Shown: positions 1 to 9,963, numbered from the stretch's first letter. The stretch is DNA of 64,000 nt from Desmonostoc muscorum LEGE 12446 (GCF_015207005.2 NZ_JADEXS020000001.1:3534001-3598000); one strand, 5' to 3'. Program-made: numbers and translations. The notes: generated from the letters alone by a model not told the origin.

Positions 1-1443
1 AACTGTTAAAACTGCCCATGCATGACCCGAAAGGATGCCTGACAAGGTATAGCATGGGCAGTTTTTAAATTCTTTTTGGGAACTTATCTGCCACAAGCGA
101 ATTGTTCTGTCATAACTAGCGCTGGCTATAATTTGCCCTTGGGGACTAAATGCTACTGAATTTACCTGTAATTTATGTCCAGTTAAGGTGCAAATTTGGT
201 CGCCAGTATTTACATTCCAGAGTTTGACTGTCTTATCCCAGCTACCACTAGCAAGAATCTGTCCATCTGGACTGAAAGTTACTGATTTCACAGCGTGGGA
301 ATGTCCCAATAAAGTGGAAATTTCTTTGAATGTATTAATGTCCCACAATTTGATAGTTTTATCATCACTAGCACTTGCCAAAATTTTGCCATCAGGACTG
401 AAAGCAACTGATTTTACAGCTTGGCGATGTTCGGATAAGCTAGCTATAACTTTTTTAGTATTTAAATCCCATAATTTAATGTTTTTATCATCATTAGCAC
501 TAGCTAAAATCTTACCTTCAGGGCAGAATGCAAGACCATTTACACTGCTCAACACAGGAGAATATTCAGTCAAAGTAGATGAGCAGTGCCACAAAAGATT
601 TGGTAATTTCAAATGCTGGGGTTTAGATTCCATACCCATTGCTTGCATGACCTCATCAGCTGATTGAAACCGTTGGCTAGCAACATTTTGTAGTAACTTG
701 TCAAGGATTTTCGTCAACCGTAAATGTTTCGTGTCTTGTTGCCAGATATCGCCTGCCTTAGTAGTTAGATAATCTCGCCAAACCCAGCAATTGTTGGAAA
801 TATCAAATAAATCAAAGGGAGAAATTTGGGTAAGTAGATAAATGCAAGTAACACCGAGACTGTAAAGATCACTAGCAAAAACAGCTTTTCCTTTTGTTTG
901 CTCTGGTGCAGCATATTCTGGACTACCAATACTGTTTTCAACTGTTAGCCAATCAATTTCTGTGACAATTTTTGCAGCGCTAAAATCAACTATAACTAGA
1001 TTTGGTTCACCTTTGGGGTAAGGGGGGGTTCTACAGATAATATTTTCGGGTTTAATATTACGGTGGATGATGTGGCGATCGCTAATAAACTGCAAAACTG
1101 GTAATAAATCCTCTAAAATATGCCAAACCTGAGTTTCATTAAAAGCACCCTCCTCTTCAACCGCCTGAGCTAAATTTCTACCTGCAATAAACTCCTGCAC
1201 TAAATAAAAGTGCTGTTCTTGCTGGAAATAACTCAATAAAGCCGGAATTTGGGGATGCTTTCCTAATTCCTCTAGCCGCTGCGCCTTTTGCTCAAAACTT
1301 TTAGATGTTTCGCCTTCTGCCGATAATTCTTGAACCACGCAAGGAGTTTGAGGAAACAGACCTTCATCTACAGCGAGGAAGGTTTTGCAGAATCCCCCTT
1401 TACCAATTCGTTTAACTAAACGATAACGTCCCCGTAAAAGCAA
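1..1443 (-). CDS. Pseudokinase-like Ser/Thr kinase domain with WD40 repeats (C-terminus off the window)
   Basis: The frame is open to the left edge, so the C-terminus is missing. An N-terminal protein-kinase fold (GRYRLVKRIGKGGF glycine loop) occupies about residues 1-270 and is followed by WD40 repeats ending in KLWD/RLWQ. The kinase core is degenerate: the VAIK lysine position reads CVVQEL (Gln), the HRD motif reads HRNIKPEN, and DFG reads DFS. Cyanobacterial kinases of this architecture normally keep these residues, so catalysis is doubtful and a scaffold role is inferred. No ATG is available. The frame stops upstream at 1504-1506. I chose TTG at 1443 because AGGA lies five bases before it. 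A degenerated 5' end is the alternative. Confidence 0.8.
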   Translation of the reverse strand, partial: MLLRGRYRLVKRIGKGGFCKTFLAVDEGLFPQTPCVVQELSAEGETSKSFEQKAQRLEELGKHPQIPALLSYFQQEQHFYLVQEFIAGRNLAQAVEEEGAFNETQVWHILEDLLPVLQFISDRHIIHRNIKPENIICRTPPYPKGEPNLVIVDFSAAKIVTEIDWLTVENSIGSPEYAAPEQTKGKAVFASDLYSLGVTCIYLLTQISPFDLFDISNNCWVWRDYLTTKAGDIWQQDTKHLRLTKILDKLLQNVASQRFQSADEVMQAMGMESKPQHLKLPNLLWHCSSTLTEYSPVLSSVNGLAFCPEGKILASANDDKNIKLWDLNTKKVIASLSEHRQAVKSVAFSPDGKILASASDDKTIKLWDINTFKEISTLLGHSHAVKSVTFSPDGQILASGSWDKTVKLWNVNTGDQICTLTGHKLQVNSVAFSPQGQIIASASYDRTIRLWQISSQKEFKNCPCYTLSGILSGHAWAVLTV

Positions 1444-1503
1444 AATTTTCCTGCCAGTTACAGCGCGGGCAATCTGACCCTCCCGAAAAAAACATCGCCA
1501 AGG

Positions 1504-1983
1504 CTAAAAATGACACAACTGAGCAATACTGTGCCCCTACTGCTGCATCTGCCTCGTTGTAAACTTCTCAAATATAGCTACTCGATTTATGTAAGTAAAT
1601 TTGACAATATTTTTTGATAATAAATATTACTAGCATTACTACATGTAAGATAATGTGTTACATTCTAATTTGTTAGATACTTTGTATTTGTAATCTTGCT
1701 ATTGTGGAGATTATCTGCTCAATCTGACGTTCTCAAGTATTGACAAATAAATTTTACAATACTTAACATTTGGCAAAGATGTGTAATTTAGATTAACTAT
1801 TGCACAGAAATTCTCTGACAATGAGTAGAATGACAAATACAACGACGCAACTACTTCATGAATTAGTTACCCTAGAACTGTAAACTTATGTTTTCAGTCC
1901 TAACTTATTTCACGTATTTTGCCTCAAAGGCATACCAGTCAAAACCATACCAAATCCTTCATTAAGAGCTCCCACAAATCATA
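1504..1983. other. Intergenic region upstream of infC
   Basis: An AT-rich stretch of 480 bases between the divergent kinase-like gene and infC. I see no convincing gene, RNA or repeat. It must hold the infC promoter and possibly that of the kinase-like gene. Confidence 0.5.
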
Positions 1984-2517
1984 ATGCCTGTGATTGAGAA
2001 AAAAAGAACTCGCGATCTGCCCCAAATTAACGAACGAATTCGCTTCCCGAAAATTCGGGTAATTGACACTGATGGCGGCCAATTGGGAATTATGCCCCCA
2101 CAGGAAGCACTACAACTAGCAGAAGAGAAAGAATTAGATTTAGTGCTACTCAGTGACAAAGCTGACCCGCCAGTTTGTCGGATTATGGACTACGGGAAAT
2201 ACAAGTTTGAGCAGGAAAAAAAGGCGCGGGAAGCCCGTAAAAAGCAGCACACGGCTGATGTCAAAGAAGTTAAGATGCGCTACAAAATAGAAGAACACGA
2301 CTACAACGTGCGTGTCAAGCAAGCAGAGCGCTTTTTGAAAGATGGTGATAAAGTCAAAGCTACCGTGATGTTTCGGGGTCGAGAAATTCAACACAGTGAC
2401 CTCGCAGAAGAATTGCTCAAACGTATGGCAACGGACTTAGAGCCGTTTGGTGAGGTTCAGCAAGCGCCTAAAAAAGAAGGGCGAAATATGATGATGCTTA
2501 TCTCACCCAAAAAATAA
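1984..2517 (+). CDS. infC: Translation initiation factor IF-3
   Basis: The 177-residue length is normal for IF-3. The N-terminal domain contains [21 protein letters not shown], then comes a basic linker helix ([14 protein letters not shown]), then the C-terminal domain with [25 protein letters not shown] and the conserved MFRGREI and [10 protein letters not shown] segments. IF-3 binds the 30S subunit, keeps it free of 50S and checks start-codon/initiator-tRNA pairing. The gene stands alone and is closed by a terminator at 2545-2577. The start is the common ATG ([11 protein letters not shown]). Confidence 0.97.
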   Translation: MPVIEKKRTRDLPQINERIRFPKIRVIDTDGGQLGIMPPQEALQLAEEKELDLVLLSDKADPPVCRIMDYGKYKFEQEKKAREARKKQHTADVKEVKMRYKIEEHDYNVRVKQAERFLKDGDKVKATVMFRGREIQHSDLAEELLKRMATDLEPFGEVQQAPKKEGRNMMMLISPKK

Positions 2518-2544
2518 TCTTCTAATTTTTCAATAGACAAATTT

Positions 2545-2577
2545 AAAAATCCCTTGGCTAGAAGCTAAGGGATTTTT
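2545..2577 (+). terminator. Rho-independent terminator of infC
   Basis: An inverted repeat AAATCCCTT ... AAGGGATTT with inner pairing GC/GC and a run of six T, 28 bases after the infC stop codon. Confidence 0.85.
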
Positions 2578-2934
2578 TCATTTTAGCTGTAGCAATATTA
2601 CACACCTTATAGAGATACATAGGTAGGGGTGTACAACTGTATGCCGCCACAGGCGATTCATTCGTATATTGCAAATATTTTTGTCAATAGTATCAGCTCG
2701 TATAAATTTATCTCAAATCGATAGTCCTGAAGGCTGAGTGGGAAAGATAATACTCAGTTGCTCAGGACTTTTGTGATGTGTAGGGGATGGGGGGATGAAG
2801 GAAAGAGGACAGCGAGACACGGGGACACGGAGACACGGAGAAATTATTCACCGCGTCTCCCCATCCCCGCGTCCTCTTACGCTCCGGTGTCCTCTTCTCC
2901 ATTACGCGGTGATACTACCAGAAACTAAAACTGC
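2578..2934. other. Intergenic region with GC-rich low-complexity repeat
   Basis: Holds a degenerate tandem ACACGGRG block (about 2812-2840) followed by C-rich complementary sequence (about 2851-2900), so the RNA could fold into a long imperfect hairpin. Otherwise no feature seen. Confidence 0.5.
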
Positions 2935-5900
2935 ATGGAACTGAAAAATCACTGGTTGGCTGTAAATAGAGTTGCTTTACCACGATTGCTACAGTGGGTG
3001 AATCTCCGACCGGAGGAGAGCGAACGGACTCAAATGATGTTCGTATTTTACACAATTGTATCTGTAGGATTACGGTGGGCAGAGGACAGTACAGTAGCAC
3101 TGTTTTTGGGCGAATATGAGACTAATCTACTACCTTGGATGTATGTTGCCAGTGCTGTAATGAGTACAGGACTGGTTTTTTTATATTCTTGGCTGCAAAA
3201 GATTTTTCCTTTACGTCAGGTGATTGTGGCGATCGCACCTTGCATGGTGACGCCATTAGTTTTGTTAGTTTTGTTACGTTGGGGAACCAATGTTTCCTAC
3301 CTAGCCGTGATTTCGGTGTTTCTGCTGCGGCTGTGGGTAGATGCACTTTATGTGGTCAATGACCTTAACACCTCCATTGTTGCCAACCAACTATTTAATA
3401 TTCGAGAGATTAAGCGCACTTATCCACTGGTCAGTAGTGGTCTATTAGTAGCAGATGTGATCAGCGGTTTTAGTTTGCCTTGGTTGGTGGAACACGCGAG
3501 ACTGAATAAGGTGATCCTCATCGCTTGTGTGGTGATTTTATTGGGATCGGCGATTTTATTTTATTTAACTCATCAATATCGAGCAGCTTTTCCGGAAACT
3601 CCACAAATCACAATTCGTGGAGAACAAGCTTCACGACAGCGTTTTCTCAAAAGTCCTTTGAAGCGCTATGTTTGGCATTTATTTGCCTTTGTCGGTCTGT
3701 TGCAGGTCATTGGATTATTAATAGATTTTCAGTATTTGCGCGAACTCCAATCGAGTTTAGACGACCGAGAACTCGCTAGTTTCTTGGGTTTATTTGGTGG
3801 GATGTTGGGATTGTGTGAATTGTTGATTCAGTGGTTTATTTCTAGCCGACTCATTGAACGAATGGGAGTATTTTTCACTGCCACACTTTTACCGATCGCC
3901 GTCGGCTTTTTACTCCCAGGAGTGCTGGTATTTTTGCATTTAATTCCAGCCACGCAATCCCAAAGTTTTTTCTGGGGTCTAGTAATTGTCAAATTCTGTG
4001 ATGAACTTCTGCGCTACACATTTGTGATGAGTAGCGGTCCCATACTGTATCAACCGATTCCAGAGGCAATTCGCAGCCAGATGCAGACTTTATCTGGCGG
4101 AACAGCAGAAGCGATCGCCACAGGGTTGACGGGATTGGTAATTTTTGTCACTTTATTATTCTCTGGGCACTTTGTACCTGAGCCGCTGCAAAAGTGGGTG
4201 TTAGTGGCAGAAACAATGCTGATAGCTGGAACGTGTTTAAAAGTAGTTTGCCAATTGCGATCGCGCTATGTTGACTTGTTAGTTCTAAGTGTGGCACGGG
4301 GTCAACTGAGTGCAACAAATGTCGGTCTAAAATTCTTCAAGCAGGGCGTAGTCAAAGCATTAGCTGAGAAAGGCAACGAGGCAGATAAACGCTCTTGCAT
4401 TGAACTTTTAGCCCAAATTGATTCCCAAGGAGCTGCGGAAGTTTTAGCACCTTTATTAGTCAAGTTAACCCCAGATTTGCAGTGCCAGAGTTTGGAAGTG
4501 ATGCTGATGGGAGGTGCAAATCCGGTTTATGTAGCCGCTATCCGTCCTTTGTTAGAACAACCCCAAGAAACTAACCCCGAAGTTTTTGCCCTAGCGCTGC
4601 GCTACATTTGGCTAGCTGAACCAAATCCCAATTTAAGTCTCCTCGAAGAATACCTAAACCCCCGGCAAAACTCACTCATCCGCGCCACTGCCGCTGCTTT
4701 AGTCTTACGCCAAGGAACGCCCATGCAAAAGCTAGCAGCCACTAAAACCATGCGCCGGATGTTGACTCATAAGCAAGAACGGGAACGGATAAATGGAGTC
4801 AAAGCCCTCAGAGAAGCAGTTTATTTACAGGCGTTACGAATTCACATTCCGAATTTGTTACAAGATGAATCGTTACGGGTGCGCTGTGCGGTATTGGAAA
4901 TGATCGCAGCAACCCATTTAGAGGAGTACTACTGTGCCCTGATTGCCGCACTTTACTACAAGTCAACCCGCAGCACAGCAATGTTAGCCCTAATGCGACT
5001 GGAAAACGAAGCCCTAGAAATGCTGTTGCAGTTGGCTACGAATATTTACAAGCCAGAAGTAGTGCGGATGTACGCTTGGCGCACCATTGCTTCCATTGCT
5101 ACCCAGGAAGCAATGGAGGCTTTATGGGAAAACTTAGAAACCTGTTGGGGTACTACCAGGGATCATATTCTTCACAGCTTACTCAAAATACACAAACAAC
5201 CGGGAATTACAGGTTTAGGGGATCGGTTTTATGAAAGTCGAGTAGAAAAATTAATCGAGCAGGAATTACGGTTTTTAGGTGAAATTTACGCTGCTTATAT
5301 AGACTTTCAAACGCTAGACAAACAAGAAGATTATCAATCAAGTGAGAGGATTTTGATTGTCTCGGAGTTACTGCAACGCTCCCTCCTAGAATTAGAATTG
5401 GATGTCAAAGAACGGTTGTTACTGCTACTGAGACTGCTTTACTCGCCAGAAAAGATGCAAGCAGCAGCATTTAATTTGCGATCGCTCTCGGTGGTAAACT
5501 TAGCGCGGGGGTTAGAAATCTTAGAACATACCATCACTTTGTCTTGCAAGTCCCTATTGCTGAATATTTTAGATCGGCGAACAGAACCAGAAAAATTACA
5601 ACATCTAGTAGAAGCAAAAATTGTAGAATATGAAAATATGTTAGTTAGCGATCGCCTCCACAGATTGCTGCTATTGGGTAACTTGCTCTCTGACTGGTGT
5701 TTGGCTTGCTGTTTTCATTTTGCTCAAGTTGCTCGTATCCGACTCACAAGTTCTGAGATTTTAGCCAGTTTACGCCATCCAACTGGCTTTGTTCGAGAAG
5801 CAGCGATCGCATACTTGAATATGGTTTCACAGCGCGTCCTCTTTCAAATCCTACCCCAATTACAAAACGATCCACATCCTCTGGTAGCGGCTCAAGTTAA

Positions 5901-5967
5901 GGAGTTGCTGGAAAAATACAAATTCAAAAATCACAATTCCCAAGGAATCGACAAGCAGAAAATCTAA
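2935..5967 (+). CDS. ADP/ATP-translocase-like MFS protein with HEAT-type repeat C-terminus
   Basis: A 1010-residue protein. Residues 1-450 form about 12 membrane segments resembling the TLC nucleotide transporter / MFS fold (opening RPEESERTQMMFVFYTIVSVGLRWAEDSTVALFLGEY is shortened here to its key part: RPEESERTQMMFVFY). Residues 460-1000 are helical and soluble, with HEAT-like pairs such as SLRVRCAVLEMIAATHLEEY and a late HPTGFVREAAIAYL. Known family members move nucleotides, but chimeric cyanobacterial versions are of unknown substrate, and no nucleotide specificity can be read from sequence. The long helical tail probably scaffolds protein contacts on the cytosolic face. It is a single-gene unit. 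Confidence 0.75.
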   Translation: MELKNHWLAVNRVALPRLLQWVNLRPEESERTQMMFVFYTIVSVGLRWAEDSTVALFLGEYETNLLPWMYVASAVMSTGLVFLYSWLQKIFPLRQVIVAIAPCMVTPLVLLVLLRWGTNVSYLAVISVFLLRLWVDALYVVNDLNTSIVANQLFNIREIKRTYPLVSSGLLVADVISGFSLPWLVEHARLNKVILIACVVILLGSAILFYLTHQYRAAFPETPQITIRGEQASRQRFLKSPLKRYVWHLFAFVGLLQVIGLLIDFQYLRELQSSLDDRELASFLGLFGGMLGLCELLIQWFISSRLIERMGVFFTATLLPIAVGFLLPGVLVFLHLIPATQSQSFFWGLVIVKFCDELLRYTFVMSSGPILYQPIPEAIRSQMQTLSGGTAEAIATGLTGLVIFVTLLFSGHFVPEPLQKWVLVAETMLIAGTCLKVVCQLRSRYVDLLVLSVARGQLSATNVGLKFFKQGVVKALAEKGNEADKRSCIELLAQIDSQGAAEVLAPLLVKLTPDLQCQSLEVMLMGGANPVYVAAIRPLLEQPQETNPEVFALALRYIWLAEPNPNLSLLEEYLNPRQNSLIRATAAALVLRQGTPMQKLAATKTMRRMLTHKQERERINGVKALREAVYLQALRIHIPNLLQDESLRVRCAVLEMIAATHLEEYYCALIAALYYKSTRSTAMLALMRLENEALEMLLQLATNIYKPEVVRMYAWRTIASIATQEAMEALWENLETCWGTTRDHILHSLLKIHKQPGITGLGDRFYESRVEKLIEQELRFLGEIYAAYIDFQTLDKQEDYQSSERILIVSELLQRSLLELELDVKERLLLLLRLLYSPEKMQAAAFNLRSLSVVNLARGLEILEHTITLSCKSLLLNILDRRTEPEKLQHLVEAKIVEYENMLVSDRLHRLLLLGNLLSDWCLACCFHFAQVARIRLTSSEILASLRHPTGFVREAAIAYLNMVSQRVLFQILPQLQNDPHPLVAAQVKELLEKYKFKNHNSQGIDKQKI

Positions 5968-6141
5968 TTAGTAGATATTAAACCTACCAAAAGTAGTACA
6001 ACACAAAGTACACACAGTAAGCATTTCTAAAGATGTAGCACTATTTTATAGCCATCTCAACTCGACCTCTGCTTTTAGTGCTTTTTTTGAATGCTCATTG
6101 GTTATTGTTAATTAACAAATGACTAATGACTAATGAAAAAT

Positions 6142-7395
6142 TCATTTATTATCTGCAAGTTTAGCAAGCACCCCACTGTACAATGCCATAAATTTTGACT
6201 CTTCTACAGCTGCATCGCTGTTATTCCAAGTAGCAACCACACAGTAATTTTTGCCATTCTTTCCTTGCAACCAAGTTGTCATATTGAAAACACCAGTTTC
6301 AGAACCACCTTTAAATGCTATTCGCTGCCAATCTTGAGCCTTAGCAACACCAGGATTAATAGTCAGCAGAGGCAAATCAGCAACCTGTTCTATTAATCCA
6401 CAAAGTTCCTCAGCTGTAAAAAACCATTCTATATCCAGAGCAACTGGATTTCCTCCCCCAAATTCACTCGCATCAGGAAGTGGTTTTTTAGAGAGTTCTT
6501 TCAGGATTGCGCGACGTTCAGCTTCGTTACTTGTGCGATAACGCTGGAGAAAGTTTTCATTTTGAGAACTTTTCAAAAGAAAGAATTCACGGGTAGTTAA
6601 AAAAGGACGATTACGCAGTGATAGTAACTCAATAGATTCTCGTCCAATCAGGTTAATTAATATATCTGTGGCTGTATTGTCGCTGATAGAAATCATGAAA
6701 GCTGCTAGTGTTTGCAATGTTAGATATGTTCCGTCTGGCCATGTTTGTAATACTCCAGATGGCAAACTTTTCCAATTAGGTTGCAGTTGTACTACATCTT
6801 TCCACGTCCGCTTCCCAGAGGCAATTTCTGATTTGAGTGCTTTGAGTACAGCTAGTTTGAAGGCCGAACCAACTGCCAGGGGCATTTTGGTATTTAATGC
6901 AGCTTGTATTGTTTTGCCTTCCTGAACTAGAAAACTGACTTTACCAGGTAATTCTTGAAATTTATTAGTGGCTTCTTCTAAACTCATAAATTTGATTTGT
7001 GGTTGCTCAAAGAACAACCCGGAAATTTGTCCTTTGCTATTTAGAACTATTTTAGTTGGCACTGAACCTTGACTAAAAATAACTAAATAATCTTGTAAAT
7101 TATTTTGTACGCTTTCATAGGTTCCTAATTTATTTTTGAGTTCGTCAATTATTTGTCGCAGATTTTCAATGGGAACTTGAGCCAGAAAATCCGGTGTCAA
7201 CCATTCACTCTCTATTTTTTGACTAGTAAATAATCTTTCTAAAACTGCTTTGGGAGAAATAGATTCAGTTTGGGTTAGCATCTGAGTTAAAGATTGTAGT
7301 TCAGGTTTAACATGCGCTAATGCGACGTGAGAAAACGTGAAGTTTATTGTTAGGAAACTAGTTGATATAATAAAATTGAGGTAATATTGACGCAT
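6142..7395 (-). CDS. Class A beta-lactamase-fold serine hydrolase, exported
   Basis: A 417-residue protein with an N-terminal signal segment (about residues 1-27, ending near HVALAH). A small alpha/beta domain (about 50-130, resembling the DUF3887/NTF2-like domain found before such hydrolases) precedes the catalytic domain. The three serine beta-lactamase boxes are visible: SxxK as S177-A-F-K180, SDN at 238-240, and KGG in place of KTG near residue 365. The omega-loop glutamate is not obvious, so this is more likely a peptidase or esterase than a true antibiotic hydrolase. It is monocistronic and convergent with the HEAT/MFS gene. Confidence 0.75.
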   Translation of the reverse strand: MRQYYLNFIISTSFLTINFTFSHVALAHVKPELQSLTQMLTQTESISPKAVLERLFTSQKIESEWLTPDFLAQVPIENLRQIIDELKNKLGTYESVQNNLQDYLVIFSQGSVPTKIVLNSKGQISGLFFEQPQIKFMSLEEATNKFQELPGKVSFLVQEGKTIQAALNTKMPLAVGSAFKLAVLKALKSEIASGKRTWKDVVQLQPNWKSLPSGVLQTWPDGTYLTLQTLAAFMISISDNTATDILINLIGRESIELLSLRNRPFLTTREFFLLKSSQNENFLQRYRTSNEAERRAILKELSKKPLPDASEFGGGNPVALDIEWFFTAEELCGLIEQVADLPLLTINPGVAKAQDWQRIAFKGGSETGVFNMTTWLQGKNGKNYCVVATWNNSDAAVEESKFMALYSGVLAKLADNK

Positions 7396-7556
7396 TGAAA
7401 ATTTTTACCTACCTCCTAATATAAGAAATTTTATGTGTTTAAATTTAAAAAACAGCGGAATGAAAAGTGTAGATCAACAAAAATTTACGTTGTATGGCGA
7501 TATTATTTGCCAGAAACAAGATCCCCGACTTCTGGTAATACGCGTCGGTTAAGGCA

Positions 7557-7581
7557 AGAGACGCGATAAATCGGCGTCTCT
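7557..7581. repeat. Perfect 8-bp hairpin repeat AGAGACGC/GCGTCTCT
   Basis: AGAGACGC (7557-7564) and GCGTCTCT (7574-7581) are exact inverted repeats around a 9-base loop. Such short hairpins are dispersed in Nostoc genomes. It lies about 60 bases before the TrkA-type gene and could also act in its leader. Confidence 0.6.
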
Positions 7582-7640
7582 ACAATAGATCCTTGTTAGC
7601 CTAGAAAGTGAAGTAGGAACTCAAATAGCAAGGAATATTC

Positions 7641-8327
7641 ATGTACGTATTAATTGGTGGAGCAGGCTTAGTGGGGCTAAGTTTAGCGCAGAAACTGGTA
7701 GAACTGGGACATACTGTTGCCGTTATTGATATTGATCCTACCGCTTGTCGCTATGCCCGTGAACAAGTGGGAGCAATGGCTTTTGAAGGAAGTGCTGTGA
7801 GTACAGAAGTATTGTTAGAAGCTGGGATTCGCAAAGCCGGCTCCTTGGCTGCTGTCCTACGCAGTGATGCCTTAAACTTGGCAATGGTGACTCTTGCTAA
7901 ACATTATGGTGTTACTCATATTTTAAGTCGGATGCGCCACCCCGATTTTGCCCAACCGCTGCGTCTGGCTGGAGCAAACCATATTATCAGTACTGTTGAG
8001 CTAGCGGTTTCAACAATGGTAAATGCCATCGAGTATCCGCAAGTAGAATCGATGATGCATTTTGAGCAGGGACAGATTGAGGTGCTAAAACTTTCTATCC
8101 CAAATAATTGTTATGTTGTTGGTCGTAGTGTTGCTGAAATTGCTCAGGATTCCCGGTTTCCTACTGGTTCGCTAATTATTGGCTATCAACCTCATCCCCA
8201 CGAAAATTTGATGATTCCTAATGGCAGTACAGTACTGGAACCTGATTCAACTGTGCTGATTGTGACTAAGCCAGGATGTTTACACCAAGTTATTGATTTT
8301 ATAGAAGGCTGTAATACTAATTCGTAA
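7641..8327 (+). CDS. TrkA-family (RCK) potassium transport regulator
   Basis: A 228-residue protein with one RCK_N Rossmann domain and one RCK_C domain. The nucleotide-binding GGAGLVG loop sits at residues 6-12 (MYVLIGGAGLVGLSLAQKL), with an acidic IDIDP at the end of beta-2. RCK_C occupies about 140-225 (QIEVLKLSIPNNCYVVG). Such proteins bind NAD(H) or ATP and gate Trk/Ktr potassium channels from the cytosol. No channel gene is adjacent, so the partner is encoded elsewhere. The stop codon TAA is supplied by the first units of the heptamer repeat that follows. Confidence 0.85.
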   Translation: MYVLIGGAGLVGLSLAQKLVELGHTVAVIDIDPTACRYAREQVGAMAFEGSAVSTEVLLEAGIRKAGSLAAVLRSDALNLAMVTLAKHYGVTHILSRMRHPDFAQPLRLAGANHIISTVELAVSTMVNAIEYPQVESMMHFEQGQIEVLKLSIPNNCYVVGRSVAEIAQDSRFPTGSLIIGYQPHPHENLMIPNGSTVLEPDSTVLIVTKPGCLHQVIDFIEGCNTNS

Positions 8328-8392
8328 TTCGTAATTCGTAATTCGTAATTCGTAATTCGTAATTCGTAATTCGTAATTCGTAATTCGTAATT
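8318..8392. repeat. Tandem heptamer array (TAATTCG)x10
   Basis: Ten perfect 7-base units plus a partial unit. This is the short tandemly repeated repetitive (STRR) class typical of heterocystous cyanobacteria. It overlaps the last codons of the TrkA-type gene. Reverse-orientation copies occur at 25646-25672 and 42551-42583. Confidence 0.95.
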
Positions 8393-8411
8393 AGCTCAAT
8401 TTTAGGCTTGA

Positions 8412-9749
8412 TTATTTAAAAATCAAATCTAAACGCTGCTGGGTTTCTTGGAGTGCTTTGGTTGGTGAATATTTCCCCAACAATACAGATTCAATTGCTC
8501 GTCCTAAGCTGTCTGAAATTCGATTGTAACCAGGAAAAATTGGACGCGATCGCCCATATTTTGCTTGGTCTAAAAATACTTTCACTTGGGGAATTTTATT
8601 CACAAATTCCTGATATCTTGGATTTTCACGAGACTTCAAATTCACTGGTAAATAGCCAGTTGAGAGAGCTAATTCTGTCTGAAATTCTTCACTCAAAGTA
8701 TACTCGACAAACTTAAAAGCTGCTTTTTCGCGTTCTGGTGTGGTTTTGAAAAAGAAGAGATTCTCACCACCAATCACAGTAGCAGGTTTTTCACCAACAG
8801 GAATGGGAAAAACATCAAAATCGACGCCAGTGGTTTGAAATTGCCCCAGATTCCAAGGGCCATTTAATTGCATTGCGACTTTACCACTTAGCAAGTCATC
8901 TGTCTCATAACCACGTTCCGGGCCAGATAAAATAGCAGAACCTTCGGTAATTAAATCACGCCAGAATTGCAAAGCTGCGATCGCTCCTTGATTGTCTTTC
9001 AAATCTACAGCTGCCGCATTCTGTGAATCACCACTCACCAACTCGCCACCGCTACTCCACATAAACGGTAGCCAAGTGAACACTGTAAATTCTCCTTTTC
9101 CCAAAGGCAGAAACATGCCATATTGATCTGTTCGCCCATCGCCATTGGTATCACGAGTCAATTTTTTGGCAACTTCGCCAAACTCCTCCCAAGTGCGGGG
9201 TAATTCAGTAATTCCCGCTGTCTTAAACAAACTTGGGCGATAAAAAATACCAACATTATTTGTAGCAAACGGCACAGACCAAATCTGACCGTTGTATTTC
9301 ATTGATGCATACAAAGTGGGGTCAATTTCGGCTTTAATTGGAGATTTTTCTAGCATTTCATCCAAAGGTAAAAGCGCCCCAAGTTCCACCAATTGACCGG
9401 CGATCGTCGGATTGTACCACAGCAAATCAGGAGGTGCATTTCCTACCACTGCTGCCAAAATCTTGGGCGTTTGCTGATCCTGCTGTCCGACATAAAGCGA
9501 CTCTACTTGAATATCAGGGTGAGATTGATTGAATTTGTCTACCAGCTTTTGCAGCACATCTCGATTTGGCGGCGGATTTACCCCTTGCCACAGGGTTAAA
9601 TGAATTACATTATTTTGTTTAACACCAGGTAGAATAGCTTGACATCCAGCTAAAGCTATTATGCCCACCAATAATATCAGCAGGAAGTTTCTCAAGTAGT
9701 CTGAGAGTTTCTTTCTTTTTCGCTTGGTATGGTGTTTGTCATTAGTCAT
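8412..9749 (-). CDS. ABC transporter sugar-type solute-binding lipoprotein (family 1)
   Basis: A 445-residue protein. A basic N-terminus and hydrophobic helix end in the lipobox LAGC (Cys36), so it is lipid-anchored outside the cytoplasmic membrane. The body is a family-1 extracellular solute-binding protein: ITLWQGVNPPPNRD-like opening, LPRTWEEFGEVAKKLT, GDGRTDQYGMFLP, and the tail segment FVEYTLSEEFQTELALSTGYLPV. It would deliver an oligosaccharide or glycerol-phosphate-type ligand to an ABC permease, but no permease or ATPase gene is adjacent. The start codon lies in an ATGACTAATGAC repeat, so a downstream start is possible. Confidence 0.85.
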   Translation of the reverse strand: MTNDKHHTKRKRKKLSDYLRNFLLILLVGIIALAGCQAILPGVKQNNVIHLTLWQGVNPPPNRDVLQKLVDKFNQSHPDIQVESLYVGQQDQQTPKILAAVVGNAPPDLLWYNPTIAGQLVELGALLPLDEMLEKSPIKAEIDPTLYASMKYNGQIWSVPFATNNVGIFYRPSLFKTAGITELPRTWEEFGEVAKKLTRDTNGDGRTDQYGMFLPLGKGEFTVFTWLPFMWSSGGELVSGDSQNAAAVDLKDNQGAIAALQFWRDLITEGSAILSGPERGYETDDLLSGKVAMQLNGPWNLGQFQTTGVDFDVFPIPVGEKPATVIGGENLFFFKTTPEREKAAFKFVEYTLSEEFQTELALSTGYLPVNLKSRENPRYQEFVNKIPQVKVFLDQAKYGRSRPIFPGYNRISDSLGRAIESVLLGKYSPTKALQETQQRLDLIFK

Positions 9750-9890
9750 TGGTCATTAGTCATTGGTTATTGGTCATTGGTTATTGGTCATTGGGCATTG
9801 GTTATTAATTCTTATCCCTCACTCCCTCATCCCCCTCATCCCCCTCATCCCCCTCATCTCCCCACTCCCCACTCCCCACTCCCTTCTAAC
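9736..9890. repeat. Degenerate ATTGGTCATTAGTC and CCCCTCAT tandem repeats
   Basis: About ten copies of a 7-base CATTRGT motif (9736-9808) are followed by repeated CCCCTCAT/CCCCACT units (9820-9890). The same families recur at 55085-55205 and 60464-60538, and inside recO. Confidence 0.8.
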
Positions 9891-9963
9891 AAATTCACCT
9901 TTGCATCTGAGCGAAAGTTAGCTATATCCTAATCTTTGAGTAGAGTTTTGATAAATTCAGATT

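Noticed and set aside
188..667. A 159-codon + strand frame with repeated IW/LP-GLK motifs
   Set aside because: It is the antisense shadow of the WD40 repeats of the gene on the minus strand; the repeats explain its pattern.
6142..7395. An antibiotic-resistance beta-lactamase
   Set aside because: SxxK and SDN are present but KTG reads KGG, and a clear omega-loop Glu is not seen; called only as a serine hydrolase of that fold.
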